A stretch of 64,000 nt of DNA from Capitella teleta (lineage: Eukaryota; Annelida; Polychaeta; Capitellidae): the NCBI GenBank assembly GCA_000328365.1, contig KB310004.1:170454-234453 (forward strand). Direction: 5' to 3'. The first letter of the stretch is position 1. Each line of letters opens with the position of its first letter. Positions 12,065-22,099 of the stretch are shown here, one piece after another. Under the pieces are notes generated by a model. That model searched no databases. It worked only from the letters and a program-made list of their open reading frames with translations, and was not told where the DNA came from. The position numbers and the translations under genes were made by a program.

Positions 12065-12574
12065 ATCCTTATTATAAATGAATCATTGTGCGTAGTGTAG
12101 TACATGCTGCTGCAGACATGGTCTCATCTGACGCAATGATGTGTATACGTGTATTGAAAATAATATATTCAATTATTATTATTTATTACACCAAGACAGA
12201 ACCTTATACCGAAGTAATTGTTATAACTATAATATATAATATAAATATTATGAATATGCATTTTCTTGAAATGTTTTTGTTTTTGTTTTTGTTTTGTTTT
12301 TTGTTTTTTTGGATTAAGGTCACGAGCACGGTGAAAATCCACCATCGTTTGCATTTGAGAAGGGAGAATAGCAAATATAAATAAAACACACCTTTTCATC
12401 AAGACCAACTTCTTAAGTATAATTGAAGGCTCGTGCATCAACCTGTCATAATTCATTTATTAATTAATTTTACTTGCTAAGATTATTATTAATATTAAGT
12501 CTTGAATTATTTAACTTAAAACTTGAAAGTTGAAGTCTTCAGCTCAATTGAAGCCAGTCACGAGCCTTTCGTTG

Positions 12575-12634
12575 GCATTTGCATTTGCATTTGCATTTGC
12601 ATTTGCATTTGCATTTGCATTTGCATTTGCATTT
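12575..12634 (+). repeat. Hexanucleotide microsatellite (GCATTT)10
   Basis: Ten perfect tandem copies of GCATTT are followed at once by a T-run. They make spurious Ala-Phe and Asn-Ala repeat frames on the two strands. Confidence 0.85.
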
Positions 12635-13266
12635 TTTTTAATTTTTTTTTTTTTTTCAGGCATGGGAAAAGTGATTAGGCTGTGGGTCACCGCGAGGTGG
12701 CGCCGCGCGCTCGATTCTGACCGATCTATGAGTTTTTCTATTGCTCTCACAAGACTGAAATTGAAACGCGTGTCGTTTTCGAAGGCGCCTTTGGATTCCG
12801 TTTAACTACCCCTAAAATATCAATAATTATATTATTTCCGCAATTGTCCATGCAAGTTATAGGTATTTTGGTTGCGTGGCATTTCTTTTGCTGTGCAGTA
12901 TGTAATAACTCTTCCTTTCCAAATTATCGTGAATCGGCGCTTTAACAGTCATTCTATCAATTCTATGGTCTCTCATGTTTTAATTTTTTCTTTACTTATT
13001 CTTTTTACTTTTTTTTTTCTTTTTCTTTGCCATTTTCTCTGATTTCAAAAGAACGCATTCATACGCAACTGGATGGGGAGTCGTTATGGCCTTCATATTT
13101 TCTCTTGTGTCCTTATTCAGCCACTCACGTTCGTTGATATTTTCCAATTCGTGAGTTACTTGTAGCAAAAGAAAAAGAGACGAGAGAGATGAAAAATATG
13201 ATTGATAATTGAAGCATATGAATAATTAAATATTGAACCGGGTGAACAAACCTAAATTTCAGGCCT

Positions 13267-14676
13267 TCAGTTTTTGTGCGTCCTTACAAACGGTAAATTT
13301 TCATAAAAAGCACGATCGATCGGCTGAGGACAGTGTGTTTTCTGCCGAATCCACGCCTCCATGCATTCCAGGGCCGTTGGCTCAAACTTGATGACGAACT
13401 TATTGCAGAAGAGTTCTTTCCTCTTGATAAGTGCCGGTAGATCGCCGACGCCGAAGACACACATTGAATTTCGTTCGTGGCCGTAGCAGGTCGTGTTGCT
13501 AGTAGGCTTATAGGGCTCCCAATTGGCGTAGACAGCCAGCCACGGTTTGGTATCAGGGTCGCCTTCGTAGCCCCCTGGCGGGTGGAGGTGCGGGTTGCGC
13601 ATGGTGTGGTGCAGTGTGGCCCAGTAGTGCTCGTCAGGACTAAATGTCCTTTTCGACCATTCCAACAAATCTACTGCTTTTTGCTCGACCATCATGTATT
13701 CAACAAACGGTCTGCTAAACACGCCATACGCACTGCCACGGACGATTTTAAGGTCATGCGGGGGGTCAGGGTTCTTCCTTCCAGTCTGTTTTATGTCTTG
13801 GTCGACCACAATCCACTCTAATTTAATTCGAGCGTTGAGCACACGTCTATGCATGCCTTCAATGTCATTTGCCCCGTTGTAGATCTTGAGAATTTGGACC
13901 AATTCTGCGTTGGTTTTCAAAGGAAACGCCATGGCGGCAGTGTTGATGAGATACTTCCACTCAGTACTAAACATGAGATGATCTCGCATGCAGTTAATGT
14001 CAGCTTGTAGGCGTGAAAATCCAGCATATATCACGTGTTCTAATTTGGTGGCGACAAACACATTATCAAAGCATGCTGCGATGGCTCTGATTGCCTGGAT
14101 AGTGTACACAGATGACTTCGCATCCACGTGGATACAGTACTGGTTCTGAGGGTGGTAAATGGCTCTCAGCAGTCGTTCAATTTGCTCGATATCAACATGA
14201 GCAAGGATGGTGAACGCGATTGGAAATTTACCTTCTTCTTCACTCAGTGGTTCGGTGACATATCCACGTATTCGTTTGAACTCGGTACAATTCTGGCCCC
14301 AGTCAAAGTATTTACGAATAGACACCCAAGGCGTATATGCAGTGTTCAGATATTGCCTAATACGAGTGTAAATTGATGAATTCGAGTGCAGCGATGGATC
14401 TCCGTGCAGAATATCCGCGCAGGTGATGTTCAAACACGTTCCATCTTTCTCGCATTCGTCGTTCATCAGCGATGGTGGCGTAACATCCAGGTAGTTGGCT
14501 GCACATTCTTTTCCCGTTACCATTCTCCCTGATGTTGTCACTGAGTTTGTTGAGGCTTCGTAATCCCTGGGTAGTCCATCGCTGTACTGGTGATACACAG
14601 TCGTTTGCAATATTGTTAAAAACAATATAAACACGAGAGGGATTAGCGCCCTTCGTTGTAAAATCCTGATATTCAT
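13267..14676 (-). CDS. Core2/I-branching beta-1,6-N-acetylglucosaminyltransferase-like (GT14)
   Basis: GT14 enzymes transfer GlcNAc to galactose or GalNAc to make branches on O-glycans and polylactosamine in the Golgi. This is a single-exon frame of 469 residues. It has a short N-tail and a type II signal anchor at about residues 10-28 (LIPLVFILFLTIL), then a Cys-rich stem. The catalytic domain shows PIAFTILAHVDIEQIERLLR, YCIHVDAKS, a Leu/Ile-rich core and SPDEHYWATL; the Glu in the DEH motif is the family's catalytic base. The C-terminal FVIKFEPTALECMEAWIR matches the family tail. Intron-free GCNT genes are usual in invertebrates. Acceptor specificity (core 2, I branch or xylosyl-type) cannot be told from sequence. 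Confidence 0.88.
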   Translation of the reverse strand: MNIRILQRRALIPLVFILFLTILQTTVYHQYSDGLPRDYEASTNSVTTSGRMVTGKECAANYLDVTPPSLMNDECEKDGTCLNITCADILHGDPSLHSNSSIYTRIRQYLNTAYTPWVSIRKYFDWGQNCTEFKRIRGYVTEPLSEEEGKFPIAFTILAHVDIEQIERLLRAIYHPQNQYCIHVDAKSSVYTIQAIRAIAACFDNVFVATKLEHVIYAGFSRLQADINCMRDHLMFSTEWKYLINTAAMAFPLKTNAELVQILKIYNGANDIEGMHRRVLNARIKLEWIVVDQDIKQTGRKNPDPPHDLKIVRGSAYGVFSRPFVEYMMVEQKAVDLLEWSKRTFSPDEHYWATLHHTMRNPHLHPPGGYEGDPDTKPWLAVYANWEPYKPTSNTTCYGHERNSMCVFGVGDLPALIKRKELFCNKFVIKFEPTALECMEAWIRQKTHCPQPIDRAFYENLPFVRTHKN

Positions 14677-14850
14677 GATGTAACAATTCCAAGTTTACTG
14701 ATGCGCCCGCAGTTCCACACGTCGTTCCAACTCGAGACGCGCATGCATGGGTGGGTTTTCTCGAGGATCTCAAAAGTTCTCAGCCATTCTATGGTGGGTT
14801 TTTTTCTCTCTCCCAGAGCCTTTCAATACGGTGGCCGGGATAGGACATGT

Positions 14851-14881
<31 letters not shown>

Positions 14882-16967
14882 ATCTCGTGCGCACGACATA
14901 GTAACTCCCCAGCAAACATGCAGGACAGGAGCGGCAGTAACGTACGCTGGCTGGTCCGCTCTTGTCCGCTCTGGTCCGCTCAATTACCCTTTTACATTCA
15001 TGCTACACAATCTTTATCTGTTTTTAAAAAGGATCTTTTTATATCTTGCTATTCACAGGCTTCATTAATGTGTACCACGCAGCAGTGTTTTTGAGCACTT
15101 TGCGAATTTTACGCTTCATAAAAATTAAAATAAATTTTATCTTTATATTTTATTCATCATTCATAATAATAATAGCCTGATCAATCGTCATTATAATCAT
15201 TTGCATTCACTAAAACTGCTCATTGACTCAGTTTGTCTCAATCATATACAACATTCATTTCATTTAGAAAGAGGACCTTACATTTGTAAGGGCCTCTGCC
15301 TGACTATTTTGGAGATTGGACCCAACCGGTGCTAGAGTGCATAGTTAATACTTGAATATATTTATATAACTGTAATATGTGACCACTTCTGTTTGCATAC
15401 TAGCATAATAACAACGAAGCGCGAAATAGATTGTTAAGTACACGTCATAATTCACTCACGTAAGTGATTGCATAACACTCAATTTGCCTCTCATCGATCA
15501 GTTGATATCCTAAAACCTAATGGTATCTCACGTTTTCATAACGCTCTTTTCATAACCGAGAGAACGTAACGTTCTTCACGAGTCGAAGAGGAGTTCTCGT
15601 CTGGGATGCCAGCGGGATTGACAGGGGCGTACGGTAGGCAGCACTGGAAACATCCCGGGCGCAGTGTAGGTGTGAAAATAACATGAACATCTTAAAAAGA
15701 TATACTACACTAGAAATAAACAGTAAAACGCGTTTTCCTTTAGCCTTCATCTTTCATTTTCTGACTGTAGATATAGACCTACTATATAATTATGAGTATA
15801 TATCATTTAGAGTGAAAAGTTATTCTGTGCAATAATGATTTCACGGTAACTAATTAGGTCTTACGAAGAAGGAGAAGAAAAAAAAAATATAGGCCTACGT
15901 GTACCTTGCTATTTCATTGTATTTTATTTATTTTATAGTTTGTTTGTTTGTTTGTTTGTTTGTTTGTTTTTTTTTTCGCCCACAGAGGCGCTAGTCACGT
16001 CTGCCGGGGCGCCGCCATGCATGGCTACGCCATTGTGTGACTGTTATATCTGGGTAACCGCCTTCAGCCGAGATACATCCATCCATTGTAATTATTTTCT
16101 CAAAATGGATATGCAAGCAAATACTCGTATGTATGAGCACTCAATTCGCTCACTTTGTAGCTCATAAGATATAGCCCATAATGCTGATATGTACGCATTA
16201 TGAATTCATGACGCCCCGTTTTATGGGGCTGATTGAAAGTGTTATCAAGTGCAATACGTCAAGTGGAGCAGTTTAGGTACATGTACTTGAACGTGTACTT
16301 AGTACTTGTTAGAGTATTTCGATTGCCACTCCATTCCTTTGTCTGATTTTTTTTCTTTTAATTAGCGAGGGTCGGTCGTTGTCATAACGTTCCAAATTGA
16401 TGGCGTCAAGAGGCAATCATAACGTATTCAATTACATGTATTAACTCCATCTGATTTCCAGCACAAAGTGAGAATATCCAGAGGAAGCAAACATAGAGGG
16501 CTAAATATTCCCGCTCCTTCACACGCATTATTATACCAGAATACGCCATATACATAAGAGGAAAGCTGTGATTGAAATGCCTCACCAGAAAAACAAACTT
16601 TTACTTCAGACAATAAAACAGGGGTTTTTTAATTGGTGCATGAAAGGAAAGAAGGAATAATTCCAAACGAGGTTCATTATGGAACAAAACACCAACAATG
16701 AGCGCAATTCATCAAAAATTAAAACTCTTCATACACGTAACACAACAGTGAGCACTCTCACTTGATAATAATATATCCTCAATTCATTCGTATAATTCTT
16801 TCAGAATATTCAAAGAAATTATCCAGAGAAATCCAATGAAAATGGTTGAAAACCGATATGGAATATTTACAGTGTAATATTCAGCAGGGAATCAATTATA
16901 CGATTTCTTGCATACATTAGATTTCTTGGCCATGGAAGAGAAGTGATTGCACCAAGGGTCACGGTCA
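14677..16967. other. Intergenic stretch with simple repeats
   Basis: No exon is supported. It holds a poly(T) run (14849-14881), three close copies of a ggtccgctct-like decamer (14950-14981) and a (GTTT)n run (15939-15969). Confidence 0.5.
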
Positions 16968-18839
16968 TCACATCGTGAAGTGTCGCGTGTAGTCGCATTC
17001 AATGGTAAGAATGACTGCTTGAACCAACTTCATGAAGATCATTAAATACCTATACGACCATCAAGGAAATCAGATGTCACCCCTCCCCCCCCCCCCCCCC
17101 AAAAAAAAAAAAAAAAAAAAAAAAAAAGTGAAGCGATTAAGGATGCAAATGAACTCCAAGTTCCTTTCCTCCCCCAGCAACATTCTCAATAATCCTCTTC
17201 ATGACATCTGCGTGTCTGTGAAGCAACAATGAGATAACGACCCCAGTTGGGCTGCTATCACTGACCGGCATGGATGAACGGAGGCCACGGGAGGCCCTGA
17301 GGTGTACGGGTGCGCTTCTATCGTGACCGTCTTGTGTACATGGTCTTGGCTGGTGTCTTCGTACATCTGTTCCACTGTCAACGGCTTCCGGTTCTGATGA
17401 GGTTCTCTTTGACATGACAGTGTTGATGGAGCAAGAGCAACGTACCTCGTCATAGCCGTACAACCAGAGTCGTGGCGTTTGATAATACTTTTCGTAAGTG
17501 ACGTTAAGATCGTACGTTCTTGTTTGCAGAATACTGTCATCCTCGGTTGCCGCGGCAACGGCGGTGCTAGGGTCAAGTGTGGCCTGCGTAAATCAAAACG
17601 TGAAGTCCCTAGGGGTAGGGGAGGGTGGACGGGAATACCTCATCAAGCTCCTCCTCCTCTTGCATTCCGCTCTCCTCGTACGCCTCCATGTCCATGGCTG
17701 GACCTTCCTCATCTTCATCTTCCTCTTTTGCCTCTGATGGCTGATAAAGCAAACGCCATTATGGTTGAGATGCTGGGCAACACACAGTCACTGACCTTGA
17801 CCTTGGGTTCAATTGTCATTTCCTGAACGGCTCCATCTAGTTGAGCTAAATCTAGAGAGAATGCGACAAAGATTTAAATTCAATAAAACTTAAGACCTCG
17901 GATTGTTTTTAACTAGTAACGGATAATACAGGATGCATTCCAAAAGTCAAATACGCCTTTTGACTGACATAACTTTAGACATTACGCTTGCTGTGAGCTA
18001 ATTCGTTGATGCATCAAATTTGAGGTTTGAAATCTTGTGTTCGATTTCATGTTGTTGTGATGTATAAGTGCCAAATCTAGAGAGAATGCGACAAAGATTT
18101 AAATTCAATAAAACTTAAGACCTCGGATTGTTTTTAACTAGTAACGGATAATACAGGATGCATTCCAAAAGTCAAATACGCCTTTTGACTGACATAACTT
18201 TAGACATTACGCTTGCTGTGAGCTAATTCGTTGATGCATCAAATTTGAGGTTTGAAATCTTGTGTTCGATTTCATGTTGTTGTGATGTATAAGTGCCTGA
18301 GTAAGAAAGTCTTATTTTAATTTGTCTCAAATGTCATTCATTGCTGACAGAATTTTTCAAAATTGGTCTCTCGTCACTCACAGAAAGTCATATAGAATCA
18401 ATTTTAAAAGGTTCAGATATGAACAGAGGTCCTCTTTAAAGGCATATGATGTGCTGAGATTGAATAATTGACAAATCAATTATAACACAATTCAGATACC
18501 CGGTAATAACTTATTTCACCAGACATACCAATAGTCGCAAAATAAATGGTTGTGAAAAAGTAACAATTTAACAAAATTACAAAGAATAGAATTAAAATCT
18601 CACAAAATATCAAAACATAACACCTTAATACCGCTCAGCATATATTTACATTTTTTCCTTCTCGAAATTCTGTACACTATTCAAGATGAAATAATTGAAA
18701 TAATTGTTTGGTTGATTGTGGGTCATATCTGTAAAGTGATGCGTATCCACCCAGCCTCCTTCTCCATCTTCGTCTTCTATCACTTTCTCAAAATCTTCTT
18801 TATGGCTATCAACTTGCTTCACTCGCTTGTAACACAGAA
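16968..18839 (-). CDS. ATG3: ATG3, E2-like ligase for ATG8/LC3 lipidation (N-terminal exons not found)
   Basis: ATG3 takes activated ATG8/LC3 from ATG7 and transfers it to phosphatidylethanolamine on the growing autophagosome. Exons read leftward: 18839-18729 (CYKRVKQ, then [11 protein letters not shown]), 17851-17796, 17740-17639 (acidic flexible region, DMEAYEESG), 17583-17446 ([25 protein letters not shown]), 17393-17266 ([17 protein letters not shown] and catalytic Cys in SVHPC), 17215-17147 and 17049-16968, which ends DYTRHFTM as in human ATG3. Phases agree throughout. Two oddities: the donor after 18729 is not GT, and the last intron looks U12-type with a GC donor. Residues matching human positions 1 to about 95 were not found upstream, so the gene is 5'-incomplete here or has a distant start. 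Confidence 0.9.
17080..17127. repeat. C-run plus A-run inside the last ATG3 intron
   Basis: On the gene strand this is a long T-run followed by a G-run, inside the 97-nt intron 17146-17050. Homopolymers this long vary in length and are error-prone in assemblies. Confidence 0.7.
17848..18297. repeat. Exact 225-bp tandem duplication in ATG3
   Basis: 17848-18072 and 18073-18297 look identical over all 225 bases. The unit begins aaatctagagagaatgcgac, that is, the splice acceptor and first bases of the ATG3 exon at 17851 read on the minus strand, plus the intron before it. Confidence 0.9.
18332..18440 (+). repeat. Dispersed repeat, copy A
   Basis: This shares cattgctgacag, aaattggtctctc, tagaatc and gaacaga-g-tcc-ctttaa blocks, in order and orientation, with 57868-57970. 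It lies inside the ATG3 intron. The copies are diverged by small changes and indels. The family is unknown, perhaps a short MITE or SINE part. Confidence 0.45.
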
Positions 18840-20354
18840 CTGAACAGAAACCAAAATTCTGCCTTGTCATAAAGCCAAACGAGAGAATGATTGCATACAT
18901 CATTATAGATCAAAAATAAAAGCTGTCAACCGAGATTAATTAAAAAAAGCTTATTGAGAAATACCGGTAGTCGCATCTCTCAAATGTAATGGATGAGTGA
19001 AGATGTCAAAGACGTGTATTGTAAATAATGCACAATTCTCACATTGTGTGCCTATTCCAGCGCACGTATTGAGTGCATCGGCCATAAAACCAACATTAGA
19101 TTGATTGTGAAGTCACAGAACATTGTAAGAATTGCAAAGTATATCCTGGAGGTCTGGAAGTATAATTTTATGCTTCTTTTTTTTCTTTTTTTTTTTCTTT
19201 TTTTGAGTGTATCCAAGTAATCAAATCCCGACCCCGACGTACAGGCATTGATCCAGCCGATGATATTTGCATTTGTCGTCACACGTGACACTCGCCACTC
19301 TTTTTGGCACCGATTCAACATAGCCTACCACAATACGACGTCACTGAATGGCGCTGAAGACCACTGGACAGTGCGCACTCTGTATATTGCACCCTATATG
19401 TACAGGATTCAAGTCCCTGATAATGCATGGGACTTGTATTAACCTGTAAAGCAGAGCTGTCAGATTGTCTTGACAGTTCAAATTAATTATCAATTGGTTT
19501 TACATTCACACGATGACATAATCAGACATACAAATATCAGGTGTTATTGTATGATTGATTTAAGTTCTTAGGAAACGATGATCTTGAGTCGACGATTGGT
19601 TTTGCGATTTGTGTTTTCTCGACAAGCCATTTGTGAACATATATACAATGTATATGTGAGTGAAAAGAATGGTCAGATAGAGACATCCACGTTAATCACG
19701 GTATGTATAAAATGTGTCATATATATGCAGGTACAATCATTTACAATGTAGTACAGTATATATGTGTGCAATCACATGTCCAAGTTTTAGTAGATTAGGT
19801 AAGATTAAAAAATCAATCATAACTAACTCAGAATGCTAATATGATTAACAATAATTACATTCTGCATTATTATATACTGCTAAGATTCTCGCTTATATAT
19901 AAACCCCTGCGTACTATCAGTGAAGAATGGAAGCACATGATTTTTTAAACTATAAATGCATTCACAAGTGATGGAAATGTTTTCCTATTTCCATTATATT
20001 GATTGCCTATGAAGTTCCACAAGTTTGTGCAAATGCAATGTAAATATTGATATGGTACATGTGATGCGTGTACTGCAGAATATGACCGTTTTCTATTCTA
20101 CGCCACGTGTATACGTGGTACTTAGGTATAATGTATTTGTGACTCATTTCAATGTACCTGTAGCGTCTATTTATTGACACACTATAGCTGTATGTGTAGT
20201 TATAACTGCTTTGATCCCAATTAAACGGTCACTCGTGTTGTTTCTAAGACACGATGAAGACATTTATGAGGCTCGATCTTTGCTTTTTATGGCCTTGATC
20301 TCGATTTTGTTTCAGGATAGCGAGTAAATTAACGAAGATCTGCGAGCGAGAGAT
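18840..20354. other. Stretch without a supported exon
   Basis: The upstream exons of ATG3 were sought here on the minus strand and not recognised. A 5' UTR exon border for the next gene lies at about 20315 (gtttcag). The rest is AT-rich with TA-rich microsatellite-like patches. Confidence 0.4.
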
Positions 20355-20996
20355 ATGGATTCGATGGAGACAGAATCGGAAGGAATTAAATCAAGGCAGA
20401 CTTCCAACAGTAGCCACAGCGAACCACCCATCGCACACGTAAAACTGCAACTAGGAAGAGAAATATCAGAGCTGTCAGATCTTCCGGATTCGGACACGGA
20501 CAATTTCGGCGAAATAATTCGTGAGCAAAAATCGCTCGCAGCTCAAAGAAAAACGCAGCATGAAAAATGGCGGAAAGGTTTTGACGAAAAAAAGACGCGC
20601 GTTCTGCATCGAATCACAGATTTCACCGAAAGGAAACGAACGCGGATTGCTGATTTAGAAAATGTTCTTCACTTAACGTACGATCACTTCGTACACAACA
20701 GAAACACGACAGATCACGAGAAGACCGTGGAGAGGGTCATTCTCAGCCGAGCGACCAGCACCGAGAGATCAGGGCTCGTCGCCCTCTCGAGGGAGAATTC
20801 ACGGCCACCGGTCATATCTGAAGAGAGACGAAGACCAATGGATGAAGAGTTCTCGACCCTCTCGGGATCGAGCCAGCCTCAGTGGCCCACCGGGCGGCAG
20901 CACGCATGTCGTGGGGGAGAGCAAGATTCGTTTGTCAGAGACAGGCGCACCAGTCTCGATCTGAATTTCCAGGAGAGCATTGCCTTTTGCGACTGA
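20355..20996 (+). CDS. Unrecognised 213-residue charged protein
   Basis: A single long frame with ATG 24 codons after no obvious upstream coding; a likely 5' UTR acceptor (gattttgtttcag) lies 40 nt before it. I do not recognise the family. The N-terminal third is Ser/Glu-rich and acidic (LSDLPDSDTDNFGE). The middle (about residues 60-115) is highly charged and probably helical (EKWRKGFDEKKTRVLHRI, FTERKRTRIADLENVL), compatible with a coiled coil. The C-terminal third is Arg/Ser/Pro-rich and looks disordered. No membrane segment or signal peptide. Codon use and lack of stops favour a real gene, with an A-rich 3' UTR holding AATAAA-like signals near 21181. Confidence 0.6.
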   Translation: MDSMETESEGIKSRQTSNSSHSEPPIAHVKLQLGREISELSDLPDSDTDNFGEIIREQKSLAAQRKTQHEKWRKGFDEKKTRVLHRITDFTERKRTRIADLENVLHLTYDHFVHNRNTTDHEKTVERVILSRATSTERSGLVALSRENSRPPVISEERRRPMDEEFSTLSGSSQPQWPTGRQHACRGGEQDSFVRDRRTSLDLNFQESIAFCD

Positions 20997-22099
20997 AAAT
21001 GTTGTGAACTGTAGGCTTAATTAGGTTATTGACCTTTCTTGTTCTTTATCTGTGTTTAATCGTGTTTGTTTTATAGAACTGTGAATAGGATCCGCATGAT
21101 ATACTGTGTGTGACGCCCCTACCATGAAAACAGTCGTGTGCACCAAAGATTTTTTATTTGTATATATATATATAAAAAAAAAGAATAAAAAAGTCCAAAA
21201 AAAAAAAGAAAGAAAAAAAGATCAACTGTTACCGAGGCTACGGCTATTTATATCCAGGACGCGATGCACAACTTGAAATGAGAAAATTGCATTTGAAATC
21301 GAGAGAACACTTTCAGTGGAAATAAGGTTGCTATGGTAACGACGGCGTGATAAAGGCAAAAGAAGAGGAAAATAATTTAATTACGCTGATAAAATTCACA
21401 CAGTGTTCTAAAGCAAGCAAGGTACTAATATAGAAACACTTATGTTCCTTTGAAATCTGTATCTTAATTCTGTGGGTTCCTTTGAATGCCAGGCTATTTT
21501 TGTTCAAATGAAGCAGAAGATTTTGAGCTTGAAAATTATGTAAAAATCTCAAGATCTGTGTCCTTGATCCAGACATATTGTGGCCACGACTCCACGATGC
21601 ATCACGAACTCACTCATGTCACAAAGGTTTTATCGTACCTACGCCGAGTTCATAGGGGAGAGGTTCCCAGGATTAAAATATCAATGTTATGTACAATGTT
21701 CTGTCGTTGTTTTGCTCTCACGTTCCCATTCACATTTTCAAGTTTTACATTGAGCTGCTTAATTAGAATTCTGATTGTAAAATGTAAAGTTAACTCAAGT
21801 ATACCCAAAATGAAAAATTATTTCGTGTATCTCTGTGTCATAAAAGAGAAGACTGCTGCCTTCTAAATAGTAGGCTGACGGTTCCCACGAAGCGTATCAT
21901 GATGGGGAGATTAATTATGTATTTTCATCTAAATGTATACGCAATTACATAATATTATACCTGCATGTATATATGTTCATCGTCACCGTGCTGACATACC
22001 ATAATTGAGCGGGTAGAATTTAACTGTGCTTAACTAAAGAGGGGTCAAATTAGAATGTGCACTATAATTAACATTTTTACTGAATTAAACATTAATGAT
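20997..22099. other. Intergenic stretch
   Basis: It carries the presumed 3' UTR of the charged protein with (TA)n and A-rich runs (21157-21215). Longer frames on both strands (e.g. 21486-21866) resemble no family I know and lack splice context. Confidence 0.4.

Larger units (their letters stand above)
10834..13266. other. Intergenic stretch with a foldback element and microsatellite
   Basis: This separates the zinc-finger gene from the GlcNAc-transferase gene. Apart from the poly(A) signal at 10856, the 61-bp inverted-end element at 11417-12064 and the hexanucleotide array at 12575, I see no supported gene. Confidence 0.5.

Noticed and set aside
12530-12805. Frame with a repeated Ala-Phe stretch (and Asn-Ala on the other strand)
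   Set aside because: It is produced by the (GCATTT)10 microsatellite; there is no homology or splice context.
17199-17576. Longer minus-strand frames across 17.1-17.6 kb read as single proteins
   Set aside because: They mix ATG3 exons with intron sequence. The phase-correct exon chain explains the conserved parts.
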